DNA of 37,012 bases from NCBI GenBank assembly GCA_025363655.1, contig JANYDK010000023.1:1-37012 (forward strand), read 5' to 3'. Made by a program: the position numbers and the translations under genes. Position 1 is the stretch's first letter. Each line of letters begins with the position of its first letter. Positions 6,273 through 14,354 of this stretch are shown piece by piece. This DNA comes from Deltaproteobacteria bacterium. GTDB lineage: Bacteria > Myxococcota_A > Polyangia > Polyangiales > JADJMO01. Under the pieces are notes generated by a model. It was not told the DNA's origin and did not search any database. It was given only the letters and a program-made list of their open reading frames with translations.

Positions 6273-8002
6273 TGGAATTTCAGTTTGCTGTTGATGCCGT
6301 TGACGGTCACCTTCGAGAACGAGTTCAGCGACACGTACTGCGCGAAGAGGTGATCGAGCACCGAGCCGAAGAGGTAGAGCTCGCCGTCGCCGACGAAGCC
6401 CTTCTCGTCGAGATCGATTTCGATGGCCACGCCGCGCACCGGTGCTCCGCGGTAGACCTGATCGGCCGGCTTGACGCGCACCTCTTTGATGGCTGCGAGG
6501 CGTAGCTCGTTGGCGCGTTGCGCTTGGCGGTCGACGAGCGCGTGCTGGTTGTAGACGTCGAGCGCGGCGCGGAGCACCTCGACCTCGGTGAGCGAGCGCA
6601 CGCCCATCGCCGCGTGAGCGATGACGCGCCACTGCAGCTCGCGGCCGAGCGGCGGCGGGACGTGCGGGGTGACCGCGGAGAGATTCTTGAACGTGGCGAT
6701 GGCCGGCGAGCTCGGCGTCGGCACCGAGATCTCACCCGCACGAAGCGCTGCCGCGAGGTTGCGGTTGGTCGCCAGGAGATCGATGGAGACGACGTCGGCC
6801 TCGGGGAGGACACCCGCGTCCTCGGGCGTGCCGAAGGAGATGGAGATGTCGGCGCCATCGTTGACCACGCTCGGGCGGATGTGCGTCGTGTAGAAGAACT
6901 GCGCCACGCCCTGCGGTCCGACGTGCGAAAAATCGTAGAATGACGGGATGTGGAAGCGCTTGCTGGTGCCGCGCGAGATCGCCTCGACGTTGGTGATCGC
7001 GTAGACCTCGCCTTGCGAGGGTGCGAGGCCGGCCGGTCGCACGTAGAACTCTTCGCGCTGCGGGTTGAGGCGAATCGGCTCCGAGGTGGTCTCGAAGATG
7101 TTCACCACCGGCACGCAATGGAGCTTGAGCGCGTCCTTCGGCAGGCGCGAGCCGATCGGCAAGGGCGAGTCGAAGCGGAAGCCGATGGCGAAGCGCGAAA
7201 TTCCTGGATCGAGCTCGGCGAGGCGACGCACGCCTTCGACGTCGACGAAGAGGAACTTCGACGGCAGCGTGTAGTACTCCTGCAGAAGTCGGAAGCCGGG
7301 GAATGCCGTGCGCGGGTAGGGGAGGAGGTTCTCGTCCTCTTCGAACCCGACGGCTTGCAGCGCGCGCCGCCCGAGCGAGATTTCGCGCTCGGTGCCGCCC
7401 GTCGGCTTCGACTCGATGAGCACCACGTCCTCGGTGTGCGTGTGCAACCAGAGGAGCATTTCGTAGGCGTTGCGCGGCTCGCCGTGGAGGTGGAAGCGCG
7501 CCTTCTGCGGAGCGACGTCGCTGATCGGCAGCGCCATCGGCACGCGCATCTCGACGCGCAGCTGGTAGCGGCCGCCCGCGAGCGTCTCGACGCGCAGATC
7601 TTCGATTTGCCAGGGCACGAGCTCGCACGGCACCGTCGAACGGAAGCGGCAGCTCGTGCCGTCGACGTCGATGCTCCCGAACTCGGCGCCCGGCTTCACC
7701 ACGTACGTCTCGCGGAGGACGTTGGGGAGCGGCGTGATCTCGAGGATCGCCGCGCTCGGCAACGGGCGCGTCAGCTGCGGGAAGAGCAGCTCGGTGAGCG
7801 AGTGAATCGCCTCCGGGAGCTCGTCGTCGAGCTTTTGCCGAATGCGACCGGTGAGGAAGGCGACACCTTCGAGCAGGCGCTCGACGTCCGGGTCGCCGCC
7901 GCGATCGGAGAGCATCGGAGCGAGGGCGGGATACGCCTGCGCGAACTCGCGGCCCAACTCCCGAAGGTAAGCCAGCTCGTCTTGGTAGTACTTGCTGAAC
8001 AC
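6236..8002 (-). CDS. tssF: T6SS baseplate subunit TssF
   Basis: A 588-aa TssF (VasA/ImpG family), the main scaffold of the T6SS baseplate wedge. The N-terminus MFSKYYQDELAYLRELGREF with AYPALAPMLSDRGGDPDVERLLEGVAFL is diagnostic, as are LPEAIHSLTELLFPQLTRPL and the C-terminal GVAIEIDLDEKGFVGDGELY followed by LFGSVLDHLFAQYVSLNSF. The length equals the family norm (about 580-600 aa). It starts 54 bp after tssE and overlaps tssG, consistent with one mRNA and co-assembly of the TssE, TssF and TssG subunits. Confidence 0.96.
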   Translation of the reverse strand: MFSKYYQDELAYLRELGREFAQAYPALAPMLSDRGGDPDVERLLEGVAFLTGRIRQKLDDELPEAIHSLTELLFPQLTRPLPSAAILEITPLPNVLRETYVVKPGAEFGSIDVDGTSCRFRSTVPCELVPWQIEDLRVETLAGGRYQLRVEMRVPMALPISDVAPQKARFHLHGEPRNAYEMLLWLHTHTEDVVLIESKPTGGTEREISLGRRALQAVGFEEDENLLPYPRTAFPGFRLLQEYYTLPSKFLFVDVEGVRRLAELDPGISRFAIGFRFDSPLPIGSRLPKDALKLHCVPVVNIFETTSEPIRLNPQREEFYVRPAGLAPSQGEVYAITNVEAISRGTSKRFHIPSFYDFSHVGPQGVAQFFYTTHIRPSVVNDGADISISFGTPEDAGVLPEADVVSIDLLATNRNLAAALRAGEISVPTPSSPAIATFKNLSAVTPHVPPPLGRELQWRVIAHAAMGVRSLTEVEVLRAALDVYNQHALVDRQAQRANELRLAAIKEVRVKPADQVYRGAPVRGVAIEIDLDEKGFVGDGELYLFGSVLDHLFAQYVSLNSFSKVTVNGINSKLKFQWPARSGSLTLI

Positions 8003-8056
8003 GGGGAGCCCGAGGCTACACCAGCCAACGCGAGCGGTGGCAGTCTCGTTTTCGAA

Positions 8057-8464
8057 CTAGCGCACGTGGACTTTTCGCGCGGGATCGACGCTCGTCTCGA
8101 ATTTGACGGGCGACTTGTGGTCGCCGCTGATGAGCTGGGCGCTGATTTCGAAGCGCAGGGTGAGGTCGCTGCCGTCGCCAGGGATGTGGCGGATGACGAC
8201 GTTGGTCAGGCGCGGCTCGTAGTTGAGGATGCTCTGGCGCATCGTCCGGGCCATCAGGGCGATGGCGTCGGGAAAGTTGTGAATGAGCTCGCTGACGTCG
8301 ACGACGCCGAAGTCTGGCGCGGTGATCATCGTTCCCCGGCGGGTCGTGCACATCCGGCGGAGGTGCTGCATCACGCTGTCGCGGGTCTCGGAATCCGAGA
8401 TGTTCCGACGAGCGATCGCGTATTCGGGGTTTCGAATGCGCGTCAGCAGCGTGTGTCCAGCCAT
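8057..8464 (-). CDS. tssE: T6SS baseplate subunit TssE (gp25-like)
   Basis: A 135-aa gp25/lysozyme-like protein of the TssE family, the baseplate part that primes sheath polymerisation. Typical features are LLTRIRNPE near the start, HLRRMCTTRRGTMITAPDFG (the gp25 core with the RxGT-type motif), and ARTMRQSILNYEPRLTNVVI. It is first in the tssE-tssF-tssG operon. The ATG at 8464 lies 62 bp from the divergent lipoprotein start at 8527, so both are controlled from that short gap. Confidence 0.94.
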   Translation of the reverse strand: MAGHTLLTRIRNPEYAIARRNISDSETRDSVMQHLRRMCTTRRGTMITAPDFGVVDVSELIHNFPDAIALMARTMRQSILNYEPRLTNVVIRHIPGDGSDLTLRFEISAQLISGDHKSPVKFETSVDPARKVHVR

Positions 8465-8473
8465 GAACGGATT

Positions 8474-8506
8474 TTGACACGACCTGGGCGAGAAAGTTGG
8501 GTAAAT
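8474..8506 (+). promoter_or_regulatory. Possible promoter for the 318-aa lipoprotein
   Basis: A perfect TTGACA lies at 8474-8479 in the divergent gap between tssE and the lipoprotein gene. The matching -10 is weak: TGGGTA lies 18 bp on and GTAAAT 21 bp on. It is suggestive only. Confidence 0.3.
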
Positions 8507-8526
8507 CCCTCGGCCCCGACTACCTT

Positions 8527-9483
8527 ATGTCCATCCCCATGCGCAGGCCGCGTTCCCCCCGCTTTTCTCGTCTGTTCGGCCTTCTCGGCATCAGCGCGCT
8601 CGGCGTGCTTCCGGCGCTCCAAGGCTGCGCCGAAGCGACGCCACGACCGATGACGGAAGACAAGGTGCGTCGCGTCGCGCCGATCCCCGCGTGCATCATG
8701 TACCTCCCGCCGAAGAAGGACGGGAACGCGTTCATTCGCCAGCTGCGCGAAGATCAGTATTGGAAGCTCGTCTTCCCGGCGTTCGACGACCAGAAGATGG
8801 AGCTGCCGAAGGACTCCGTCGATTGCACGGGCCGTCCGCTCCTCAGCGACTGGCAGCTGAAGGCCGGCGACCCGGTCCGCGGTTGGCCGATCAAGGTCAA
8901 AGAGGGCGACATCATGTACGGCGCCGGCGGCGACCGCCTCAAGGTGGTCTGGCTGCGCTCGCATCGCTATCCCGACGGCGACATGGGCGGACCGATCGCC
9001 CTCGCGCGCACGATGGAGAACTTCGCCGAGACGTACGGCGTCGGCGTCCTCAAAGGTCGCAGCGAGCGCATGCGTCTGCAGCTCGAGCGCATGGGGCCCG
9101 AGGTCATCGTCACTGCCACCGACGAAGGCTGCGTCGTCGCGCCGCCGAACACTCCGTGCGAGTCGCGCTTGCAGGTCTTCCTCCCGCGCCACGGCATGCT
9201 CATGCCGATCGCCGACATCCCGCTCGAGCGTCGCGCGTACGCGCAGAACTTCGAGCCCGGCCAGAAGGGTCGCCTCGAATACAAGCTGACGAGCGCGCCC
9301 GAGTTCAAGCCTGGGCAAATCAAAATCTTCGAAAAAATCCAGGTCCGCGACGAGAAAGGCCGCGAGCTCCGCAAGGCCGAGCTGATGCGCCTCTTCACCC
9401 TCACCGACGACGGCACGATGGTGCCGAACGAGCCTGCGCTCTGGCCGAAGATCTACGCGCCGAGCCCGAAGAAGAAGAAGTAG
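8527..9483 (+). CDS. T6SS-locus lipoprotein, unknown function
   Basis: A 318-aa protein with an N-terminal signal: arginine-rich n-region (MSIPMRRPRSPRFSR), hydrophobic core, and a lipobox LQGC with Cys34. The mature chain contains ACIMYLPPKKDGNAF, the repeat-like pair DWQLKAGDPVRGWPIKVKEG and DIMYGAGGDRLKVVWLRSH, and a Lys-rich C-terminus ending in five lysines. I cannot assign a family. It lies between the tssEFG operon and the TssB-TssC fusion, inside the locus but transcribed opposite to both, so an envelope role beside the TssJ/L/M complex is possible, as is a passenger gene. An ATG at 8539 is an alternative start that keeps the signal peptide. Confidence 0.8.
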   Translation: MSIPMRRPRSPRFSRLFGLLGISALGVLPALQGCAEATPRPMTEDKVRRVAPIPACIMYLPPKKDGNAFIRQLREDQYWKLVFPAFDDQKMELPKDSVDCTGRPLLSDWQLKAGDPVRGWPIKVKEGDIMYGAGGDRLKVVWLRSHRYPDGDMGGPIALARTMENFAETYGVGVLKGRSERMRLQLERMGPEVIVTATDEGCVVAPPNTPCESRLQVFLPRHGMLMPIADIPLERRAYAQNFEPGQKGRLEYKLTSAPEFKPGQIKIFEKIQVRDEKGRELRKAELMRLFTLTDDGTMVPNEPALWPKIYAPSPKKKK

Positions 9484-9500
9484 GCTCGCCGGTTCGAACG

Positions 9501-9547
9501 AATCTGCCGACGCCGCCGCAAGGCCCGCGTCGGCAGATTGCGTTTTG
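9501..9547 (+). terminator. Rho-independent terminator after the lipoprotein gene
   Basis: A perfect 13-bp stem pairs 9501-9513 (AATCTGCCGACGC) with 9527-9539 across a 13-nt loop and is followed by GCGTTTTGTT. It lies between convergent stops (9483 and 9553). The T-tract favours the plus strand, but the stem could also slow minus-strand transcripts. Confidence 0.85.
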
Positions 9548-9552
9548 TTCTC

Positions 9553-11424
9553 TCAGGTTCCGAGCGGTGCGCCGAGGGTGAACTCCTCGAGGCCGACGTC
9601 GACGAAGCCGTGAGGGCGGATGGTCACCTCGAGGAGGTTCTTCTTCGCGTCGACGCGTGCCGAGACCTCGGGTGCGCGCGGCGCGCTGGCGACGGCGAAG
9701 AGCTCGGCGAGCGCGAGGCGCGCGACCTCGCTGGCAGCGCCGGAGTCCGTGCCAGCAGGAATGGCCGCGGCGAGTTGTTCGATGGCGTTGGCGACGCGGC
9801 CGATGAAGAGCTGATCGGCCAGCGTCCCTTCGGCGACGGGTTCACCGGCGGGGTGCGACTTGCCACGGTAGAGGACCGGCGCGCGCGAGAGCACCGCATC
9901 GTCGCGATTGGCCGCGCAAGAGAGGAGCGTGAGGCCAGCGCGCGCCGCTTCGCCTTGTGCTTCGGTGTTGGCAAGGCTCTCGAGGGGGAGCGCGAAGTGC
10001 CCGCCCTTCTCCTGCATCTCGTAGACCGGAAGGTTGTCGACGATGCCGTTGCGGCCACCCGCGAGCATGCAGGGCCAACCGACGCGGACGTAGCTGGCGG
10101 CGGCGAGGGCAGCGACGATCCAGACGCCGCCCGCGAAGACGATGGCGCCGCGATCGTTGGCCGACTCTTCGATGGTGATGTCGCGCACGCGCGAGGACTG
10201 CGCGGTGTAGGGGAGACGGGCGACGAAGCGGTTGAGGACGATGGCGATCCAGCGTGATTCATCGCGTGTCGAGAGAGCACGCGTGAGCACCGCGCGCGGT
10301 TCGTCGACGTCGGTGAGGCGGCGCTTGCTCGTGATCATCGACGGGAGATCGGGCTCGCCGACCATCGCCGGCGTGCCGTTGACGAGGAGCGGTGCTCGCA
10401 TCGCAGCTGCGACCGCGGCCCATCGCGCCAGTCGATCGAGCTCGGCGGCGTTCGGGCTCACGGTGTGATCGACGACGATGAGGTCGACTGGCGCGCGCTC
10501 GGATTCGTTCCCGCGTCGCTCGGCCATGCGCAGGAGCGCCGCCTCGACGTCGTCCGCTTCGGCGCTGAGCACGTCGATTTCGACGCCGGCGCGGTGATCG
10601 GCGCGATCGACGAAGAGCTTGAGCCCACGCCACGACTCTTCGAGACGACGCACCTGCGGGTGCTGAAGCACGTCGTGGAGGATGCGCTGGAAGGCGCGTT
10701 CGACCTTCTCGGGAGCCTTGCCGACGACAGGGGCAGGGCGGGTCTCACCGCGCGCGCTGCGGGCGACGGCGGCGATGAGATCGGTCGCTTGATGGGGCGT
10801 GGTGTCGGGCGGCGGCATCGGCACCGGCACCGCTTCGGCCCTCGGCATCTCGACCTGCGACAGGAGCGAGTCGAGCGCGGAGCCACCGGCGTCAGGTTTG
10901 GCGACTGCAGCAGCAGGCGAGGGGGCGGCGGCGCGTGCGTCACCGACCTCGCGCGTGAGCTGCTCGGCCCAGGACGCGCGCGGGAGAATGCGCGTCAGCT
11001 GCGTTCGCGCGGCTTCGGCGGTCATGCGCCTTTCGGCCACTTGCTGGACGACGTTCCTCGCCGACAAGAGCGCGCGCAGCACCGGCACTTGCTCGACGAG
11101 CGCGTCGGGGCGCATCGCCTTCGATTCGGCGAAGCGGAGGTCGATGCGCAGCGGCGCCTCTTCGGCGACGAGCGGATCGGGCACCTCGATGACGAACGAC
11201 GGCGCGAGCTGCGACATCAGTCGATCGAGCGAGAGCTTGTCGCAAGAGAGCGCCTCTTCGGGAGGAGACGCTGCCGTCGACGCTTCCTTCTTCGCCGTCA
11301 GCTCGGCGACGACGAGGACCCGGAAGGGTGCGCGATCTTCGTTCTGCTGCGGCGGCGAGGCGTCGCCCTGCTTACCGAACCCGATGCCGAAGCCTGCGAT
11401 CCCGCCGGATTTCTTGTCGCTCAC
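9553..11424 (-). CDS. TssB-TssC single-chain fusion (divergent T6SS sheath-like protein)
   Basis: A 623-aa protein with both T6SS sheath subunits in one chain. Residues about 33-150 are TssB-like: FRVLVVAELT, LSLDRLMSQLAPSFVIEVPD, then LRIDLRFAESKAMRPDALVE and QVPVLRALLSARN, parallel to the separate TssB of this locus. A Pro/Ala linker (about 165-235) follows. Residues about 245-615 are TssC-like: VERAFQRILHDVLQHPQV, RRLEESWRGLKLFVDR (compare KLESAWRGLKFTVDR in the real TssC), VDNLPVYEMQEKGGHFALPL and a closing beta region EVTIRPHGFVDVGLEEF. Canonical sheath genes exist at 27935-29913, so this is an additional, diverged copy. It may cap, nucleate or regulate the sheath, or form a separate structure; the function is unknown. 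Confidence 0.85.
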   Translation of the reverse strand: MSDKKSGGIAGFGIGFGKQGDASPPQQNEDRAPFRVLVVAELTAKKEASTAASPPEEALSCDKLSLDRLMSQLAPSFVIEVPDPLVAEEAPLRIDLRFAESKAMRPDALVEQVPVLRALLSARNVVQQVAERRMTAEAARTQLTRILPRASWAEQLTREVGDARAAAPSPAAAVAKPDAGGSALDSLLSQVEMPRAEAVPVPMPPPDTTPHQATDLIAAVARSARGETRPAPVVGKAPEKVERAFQRILHDVLQHPQVRRLEESWRGLKLFVDRADHRAGVEIDVLSAEADDVEAALLRMAERRGNESERAPVDLIVVDHTVSPNAAELDRLARWAAVAAAMRAPLLVNGTPAMVGEPDLPSMITSKRRLTDVDEPRAVLTRALSTRDESRWIAIVLNRFVARLPYTAQSSRVRDITIEESANDRGAIVFAGGVWIVAALAAASYVRVGWPCMLAGGRNGIVDNLPVYEMQEKGGHFALPLESLANTEAQGEAARAGLTLLSCAANRDDAVLSRAPVLYRGKSHPAGEPVAEGTLADQLFIGRVANAIEQLAAAIPAGTDSGAASEVARLALAELFAVASAPRAPEVSARVDAKKNLLEVTIRPHGFVDVGLEEFTLGAPLGT

Positions 11425-11439
11425 GCACCTTGGATATCA

Positions 11440-11471
11440 CAAAACGACGAAGCGCCGACTCTCGCCGGCGC
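11440..11471 (-). terminator. Weak hairpin after the PAP2-like gene
   Basis: On the minus strand GCGCCG and CGGCGC (11452-11457 and 11466-11471) form a 6-bp stem with an 8-nt loop; the T-run TCGTCGTTTTG starts a few bases later. It lies between the PAP2-like stop and the fusion gene start, so it may be a terminator or a partial block between the two. Confidence 0.35.
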
Positions 11472-11515
11472 CCCGCGTTTCATGCCTCACCTGGCCAGAG
11501 ATGGCCGGCGACCGG

Positions 11516-12217
11516 TCACCAGCAGATGAGCCCGCCGGTGTATCCGCACTCGGGGCGCTGGAGGAGCGCGTAGGTCATGCCGAGGAGGAAGCCGGTGCCG
11601 AGACCGAGGGTCGCGCCGACCAGGTTCTGACCGGGTTTCTCCCAGTTGCCGACGCCGCGGCCAGCGTAGGTGAGGATGCTGGTGAGCAGCGGCACGCCGA
11701 GGTTTCCGATGACCGAGAAGACGTTCACCCGCCCATCGCTCCACTTGGTGGTGTCGATGAGGAACACGCCGGCACCGTGGCCGAGGGCGGCGAACGCCGC
11801 GAACGTGTGCGTCGAGGGGGCGCCGTAGTCGGTGCATCCTTCGACGAGGTCTTGGTTGTTCTCGTTGCAGTTCGGCCGGTAGCCCTTGACCGAGTACTTG
11901 AGCTGGTACTCGTTCACCAACGCCAGGGTGGTGATGGTCATCACCGGCGCGAGCACCGAGATGTGCCAGCGGGCCTTCCAGCCTACCGTCACCTCCGAGT
12001 CGGTATAGGCGATGCGAGGCATCAGGAGCTGGGTCGCTCCACCAATGAGCACCGCGGCGCCGGTGACGTTCTTCCAGTCTTTTTGTCGCACCGGCGCAGC
12101 GCCGACTTGTGCGGACGCCTCTCTCGGCGTTGCGACGGAAAGGAAGATCGAGGCGGCGAGCGTGAGCCCGGTGGCGCGAGCGGCCAGAGTGCGAAATGAA
12201 AGGCTTCGGGACGTCAT
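11516..12217 (-). CDS. PAP2-like membrane protein, probably inactive as a phosphatase
   Basis: A 233-aa protein with a signal peptide (LAARATGLTLAASIFLSVAT, cleavage probably after ASA at about 36) and several hydrophobic segments. It keeps PAP2 phosphatase motif 1 (K107-x6-R114-P115) and motif 2 as PSTH (134-137), but in motif 3 (R-x5-H-x3-D) the His is Glu193 and the Asp is Gln197. In PAP2 enzymes the motif 3 His is the phosphorylated nucleophile, so catalysis should be lost. The start at 12217 has GAGGAT six bases upstream. It lies between the FHA gene and the TssB-TssC fusion on the same strand. PAP2 membership rests on my reading of three short motifs. Confidence 0.65.
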   Translation of the reverse strand: MTSRSLSFRTLAARATGLTLAASIFLSVATPREASAQVGAAPVRQKDWKNVTGAAVLIGGATQLLMPRIAYTDSEVTVGWKARWHISVLAPVMTITTLALVNEYQLKYSVKGYRPNCNENNQDLVEGCTDYGAPSTHTFAAFAALGHGAGVFLIDTTKWSDGRVNVFSVIGNLGVPLLTSILTYAGRGVGNWEKPGQNLVGATLGLGTGFLLGMTYALLQRPECGYTGGLICW

Positions 12218-12476
12218 GAATTCATCCTCGGGACGGGCCTTCGGCAAAGGACGGCTGACTTCTCTTGCTCTCGGTGATGCCTAGTGCGTCGACTTCGAGC
12301 AGGCGACTTCCGCGTGATTCGACGCGAGCCTCGCGCGAGCATCGCCGCGGCATGAGCAAAGGGCCAACCAAACGGCAGGCGTATCTACCTCATTCACCCC
12401 GGCGCTCGGAAGCCTATCGACGATCGGCTTTCAAATACCCGGCTATTTACATAATGCATCGATGTAATTCGACGAG
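12218..12476. other. Intergenic region with an AT-rich inverted repeat
   Basis: These 259 bp separate the FHA gene stop from the PAP2-like start on the same strand. I see no gene. Near the FHA end is an unusually AT-rich patch (12428-12470) with the inverted repeat TTACAT (12447-12452) and ATGTAA (12462-12467), spaced by 9 bases; it could be a regulator site for the PAP2-like and fusion genes. Confidence 0.35.
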
Positions 12477-13967
12477 TCAGCCGCCGCGACGTCCCCCAGC
12501 GGGCGGCGGTGGCCACTCGAAGGGGTTGGGAGCGTCGGGATTGCCCTTGGGCGGCGCGACGATCTTGGGGGGCATTTGCACCCCGAGCGGCGGGGTGACG
12601 TTGGCGGGTGGGAGCGCCGACTGGTTGGTGGGGAAGGAAGCGGTGCGCTGCTGTCCCGTCACCCGCTCACCTCCACCGCCTCCACCGCCGCCGCCGTGAT
12701 CGGAGAGCTGGGTGTAGGCCTGTACGAACTGCGGACCGAAGATGAGGCCGAACGCCTCCTTGTCTTCGTCGGCGAGATCGCTGTGTCGCTCGCCGTACAC
12801 CTTCCAGAGGGACTCGTAGTTCTTGCCGAAGAAGCTGCCGGCCACCTTCTTCTTCTCGGCGAGGTTCTCGATCTCGCGCGGGGAGAGCTCGCGGAGCAGC
12901 GACTTCACGCCGCGCATGACGCCGTCGAGCATCGCCACTTGGTGGATCATCAAGTCGGCGAAGATGCCTTCGATCGAGCGCGGTCCGTCGTTCGATGGAT
13001 CCATCGGATCGAGGAGGAGCTGACCGAGCTCTTTCGGATCTTTGGCGGTCTCGACGGTCTTCTTCCCGTCGGACTTCACCGCCGTCATCCGCTTGATCTC
13101 CATCTTCGACTCGAACTGCTTGTACCCGTCACGGAGCGGGATGAAGCACTTGAGGAAGACGTCCAGCGTGTCTTGCACCTTGCTGACGAACTGGACGATC
13201 GACTCGCTGCCTTCGATCGAGCGGTTCGGCGCGTACTGCTGCGCGAGCTCTTTCACTGCCTGCAGCGCCAACATTTCATCTTGCTTGGCGGCACCTGAAC
13301 CGACGGTCGGCGGAAGGTTCGCCTTGAACACCTGCGCCAGGCGTTGGAAGTCCGGCTCGAAGCCGACGGCGGGCGAGGTGAGGTTGAGTTGCTCGAGGAG
13401 CGACGCGCGCGAGGCGGGATCGAGCGTGCCGGCGTGCACACAGAGGTCTTGGTAGAACTTCCCCCAAGCCGCGCGATACGCGTCGTACATCGGCTTGAGC
13501 TTGCCCATCGTATCGCCGACCGCGGGACTGCTCCCCACCATCGGCGGCATCGCGGTGCCGCCGATCATCATCGACGCCGGCATCGAGCCTTCGAGGAAGA
13601 GGCCACCCTTCTTGCGCGCGACCGACGCTGCTTGCGTGTCGACCTCGGCGGGGAACGCCTGGAAGAAGAGCGACGAGATCGCGAACTCGAAATTGACCGG
13701 ATTGAGGTCGATGAGTTGGTGCGCCGTCACCTTGCCGCTTCCGCGGATCATCGTCCCGTTCTTGCTGCCGAGATCGCGGAGCATCAGGCTGTTGCCCTGC
13801 AGCTCGAGCACGGCGTGGAACTGAGAGACGAAGGGCGAATCGATTTGAAAGTCGTTGAGCGGATTTCGGCCAATACGAACCGGAAAGCGGTCGAATGTCC
13901 GCTCCAACATGTTCTTGTCTTGCGTGTTCGTCACGCGTAGCCGCAGACCGAGTGCCACGTCCCTCAC
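12477..13967 (-). CDS. tagH: T6SS FHA-domain protein (TagH/ImpI type)
   Basis: A 496-aa T6SS-associated FHA protein. Residues about 20-100 form an FHA phosphothreonine-binding domain with its hallmarks RIGRNPLNDFQIDSPFVSQFH and LRDLGSKNGT. Residues about 190-440 match the helical C-terminal domain of the T6SS FHA family, including AAWGKFYQDLCVH and LREIENLAEKKK-like helices. A run of nine glycines and a Pro-rich tail with APNPFEWPPPPAGG end the protein. In other species FHA partners act in the PpkA/PppA threonine-phosphorylation switch; neither gene is in this window. The start is uncertain between GTG 13967 and GTG 13958; the longer frame to 14060 lacks support. Confidence 0.87.
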   Translation of the reverse strand: MRDVALGLRLRVTNTQDKNMLERTFDRFPVRIGRNPLNDFQIDSPFVSQFHAVLELQGNSLMLRDLGSKNGTMIRGSGKVTAHQLIDLNPVNFEFAISSLFFQAFPAEVDTQAASVARKKGGLFLEGSMPASMMIGGTAMPPMVGSSPAVGDTMGKLKPMYDAYRAAWGKFYQDLCVHAGTLDPASRASLLEQLNLTSPAVGFEPDFQRLAQVFKANLPPTVGSGAAKQDEMLALQAVKELAQQYAPNRSIEGSESIVQFVSKVQDTLDVFLKCFIPLRDGYKQFESKMEIKRMTAVKSDGKKTVETAKDPKELGQLLLDPMDPSNDGPRSIEGIFADLMIHQVAMLDGVMRGVKSLLRELSPREIENLAEKKKVAGSFFGKNYESLWKVYGERHSDLADEDKEAFGLIFGPQFVQAYTQLSDHGGGGGGGGGERVTGQQRTASFPTNQSALPPANVTPPLGVQMPPKIVAPPKGNPDAPNPFEWPPPPAGGRRGG

Positions 13968-14354
13968 GCTACCACACCTCGCGAATCCGTCTGCGTGCTC
14001 TGGCGCGTTCCGGAGGGTGGCCGGTCGCCCATCATGGGAGACCCATTTGACGGGGCCCATTTAAGGAAGTGGTGATGCATGCGGTTTCGACGCGCCGCGA
14101 TAGACTCGGACGCAGTCTCGTCGGCGGCGACTCAGCCGGACGAAGCGCGCTCTTGCCGCCCGAGGGGGCCTCCGCCACAAGGGTCGGTCTGCGCGCCGGT
14201 GGATTTGTTGAGGTCGAGGGGGCGTGTGTGGGATCCTGCGCCGAGAGCGAGCGGATCGTGCCGGAAGGCACTTTCCAGCGAGCAGTCGAAGGGGCCTTCC
14301 CGACCTTCGGCGGGCGAACGTACCGACGACCAGAGCGGACCAACGGAAAAGCCG
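13968..14354. other. Divergent intergenic region with phased CCCAT repeats
   Basis: This 387-bp region lies between the FHA gene (minus) and the lytic transglycosylase (plus). No convincing gene fills it; frames that cross it are extensions of flanking genes. Three CCCAT copies start at 14028, 14042 and 14056, exactly 14 bp apart, and could be a direct-repeat binding site 60-95 bp upstream of the FHA start. A small GTGCC/GGCAC hairpin lies near 14270. Confidence 0.45.

Noticed and set aside
6273-6632. Extended N-terminus of TssG
   Set aside because: It lies in a second frame of tssF and is Arg-rich noise; TssG proteins start close to the ATG at 6272.
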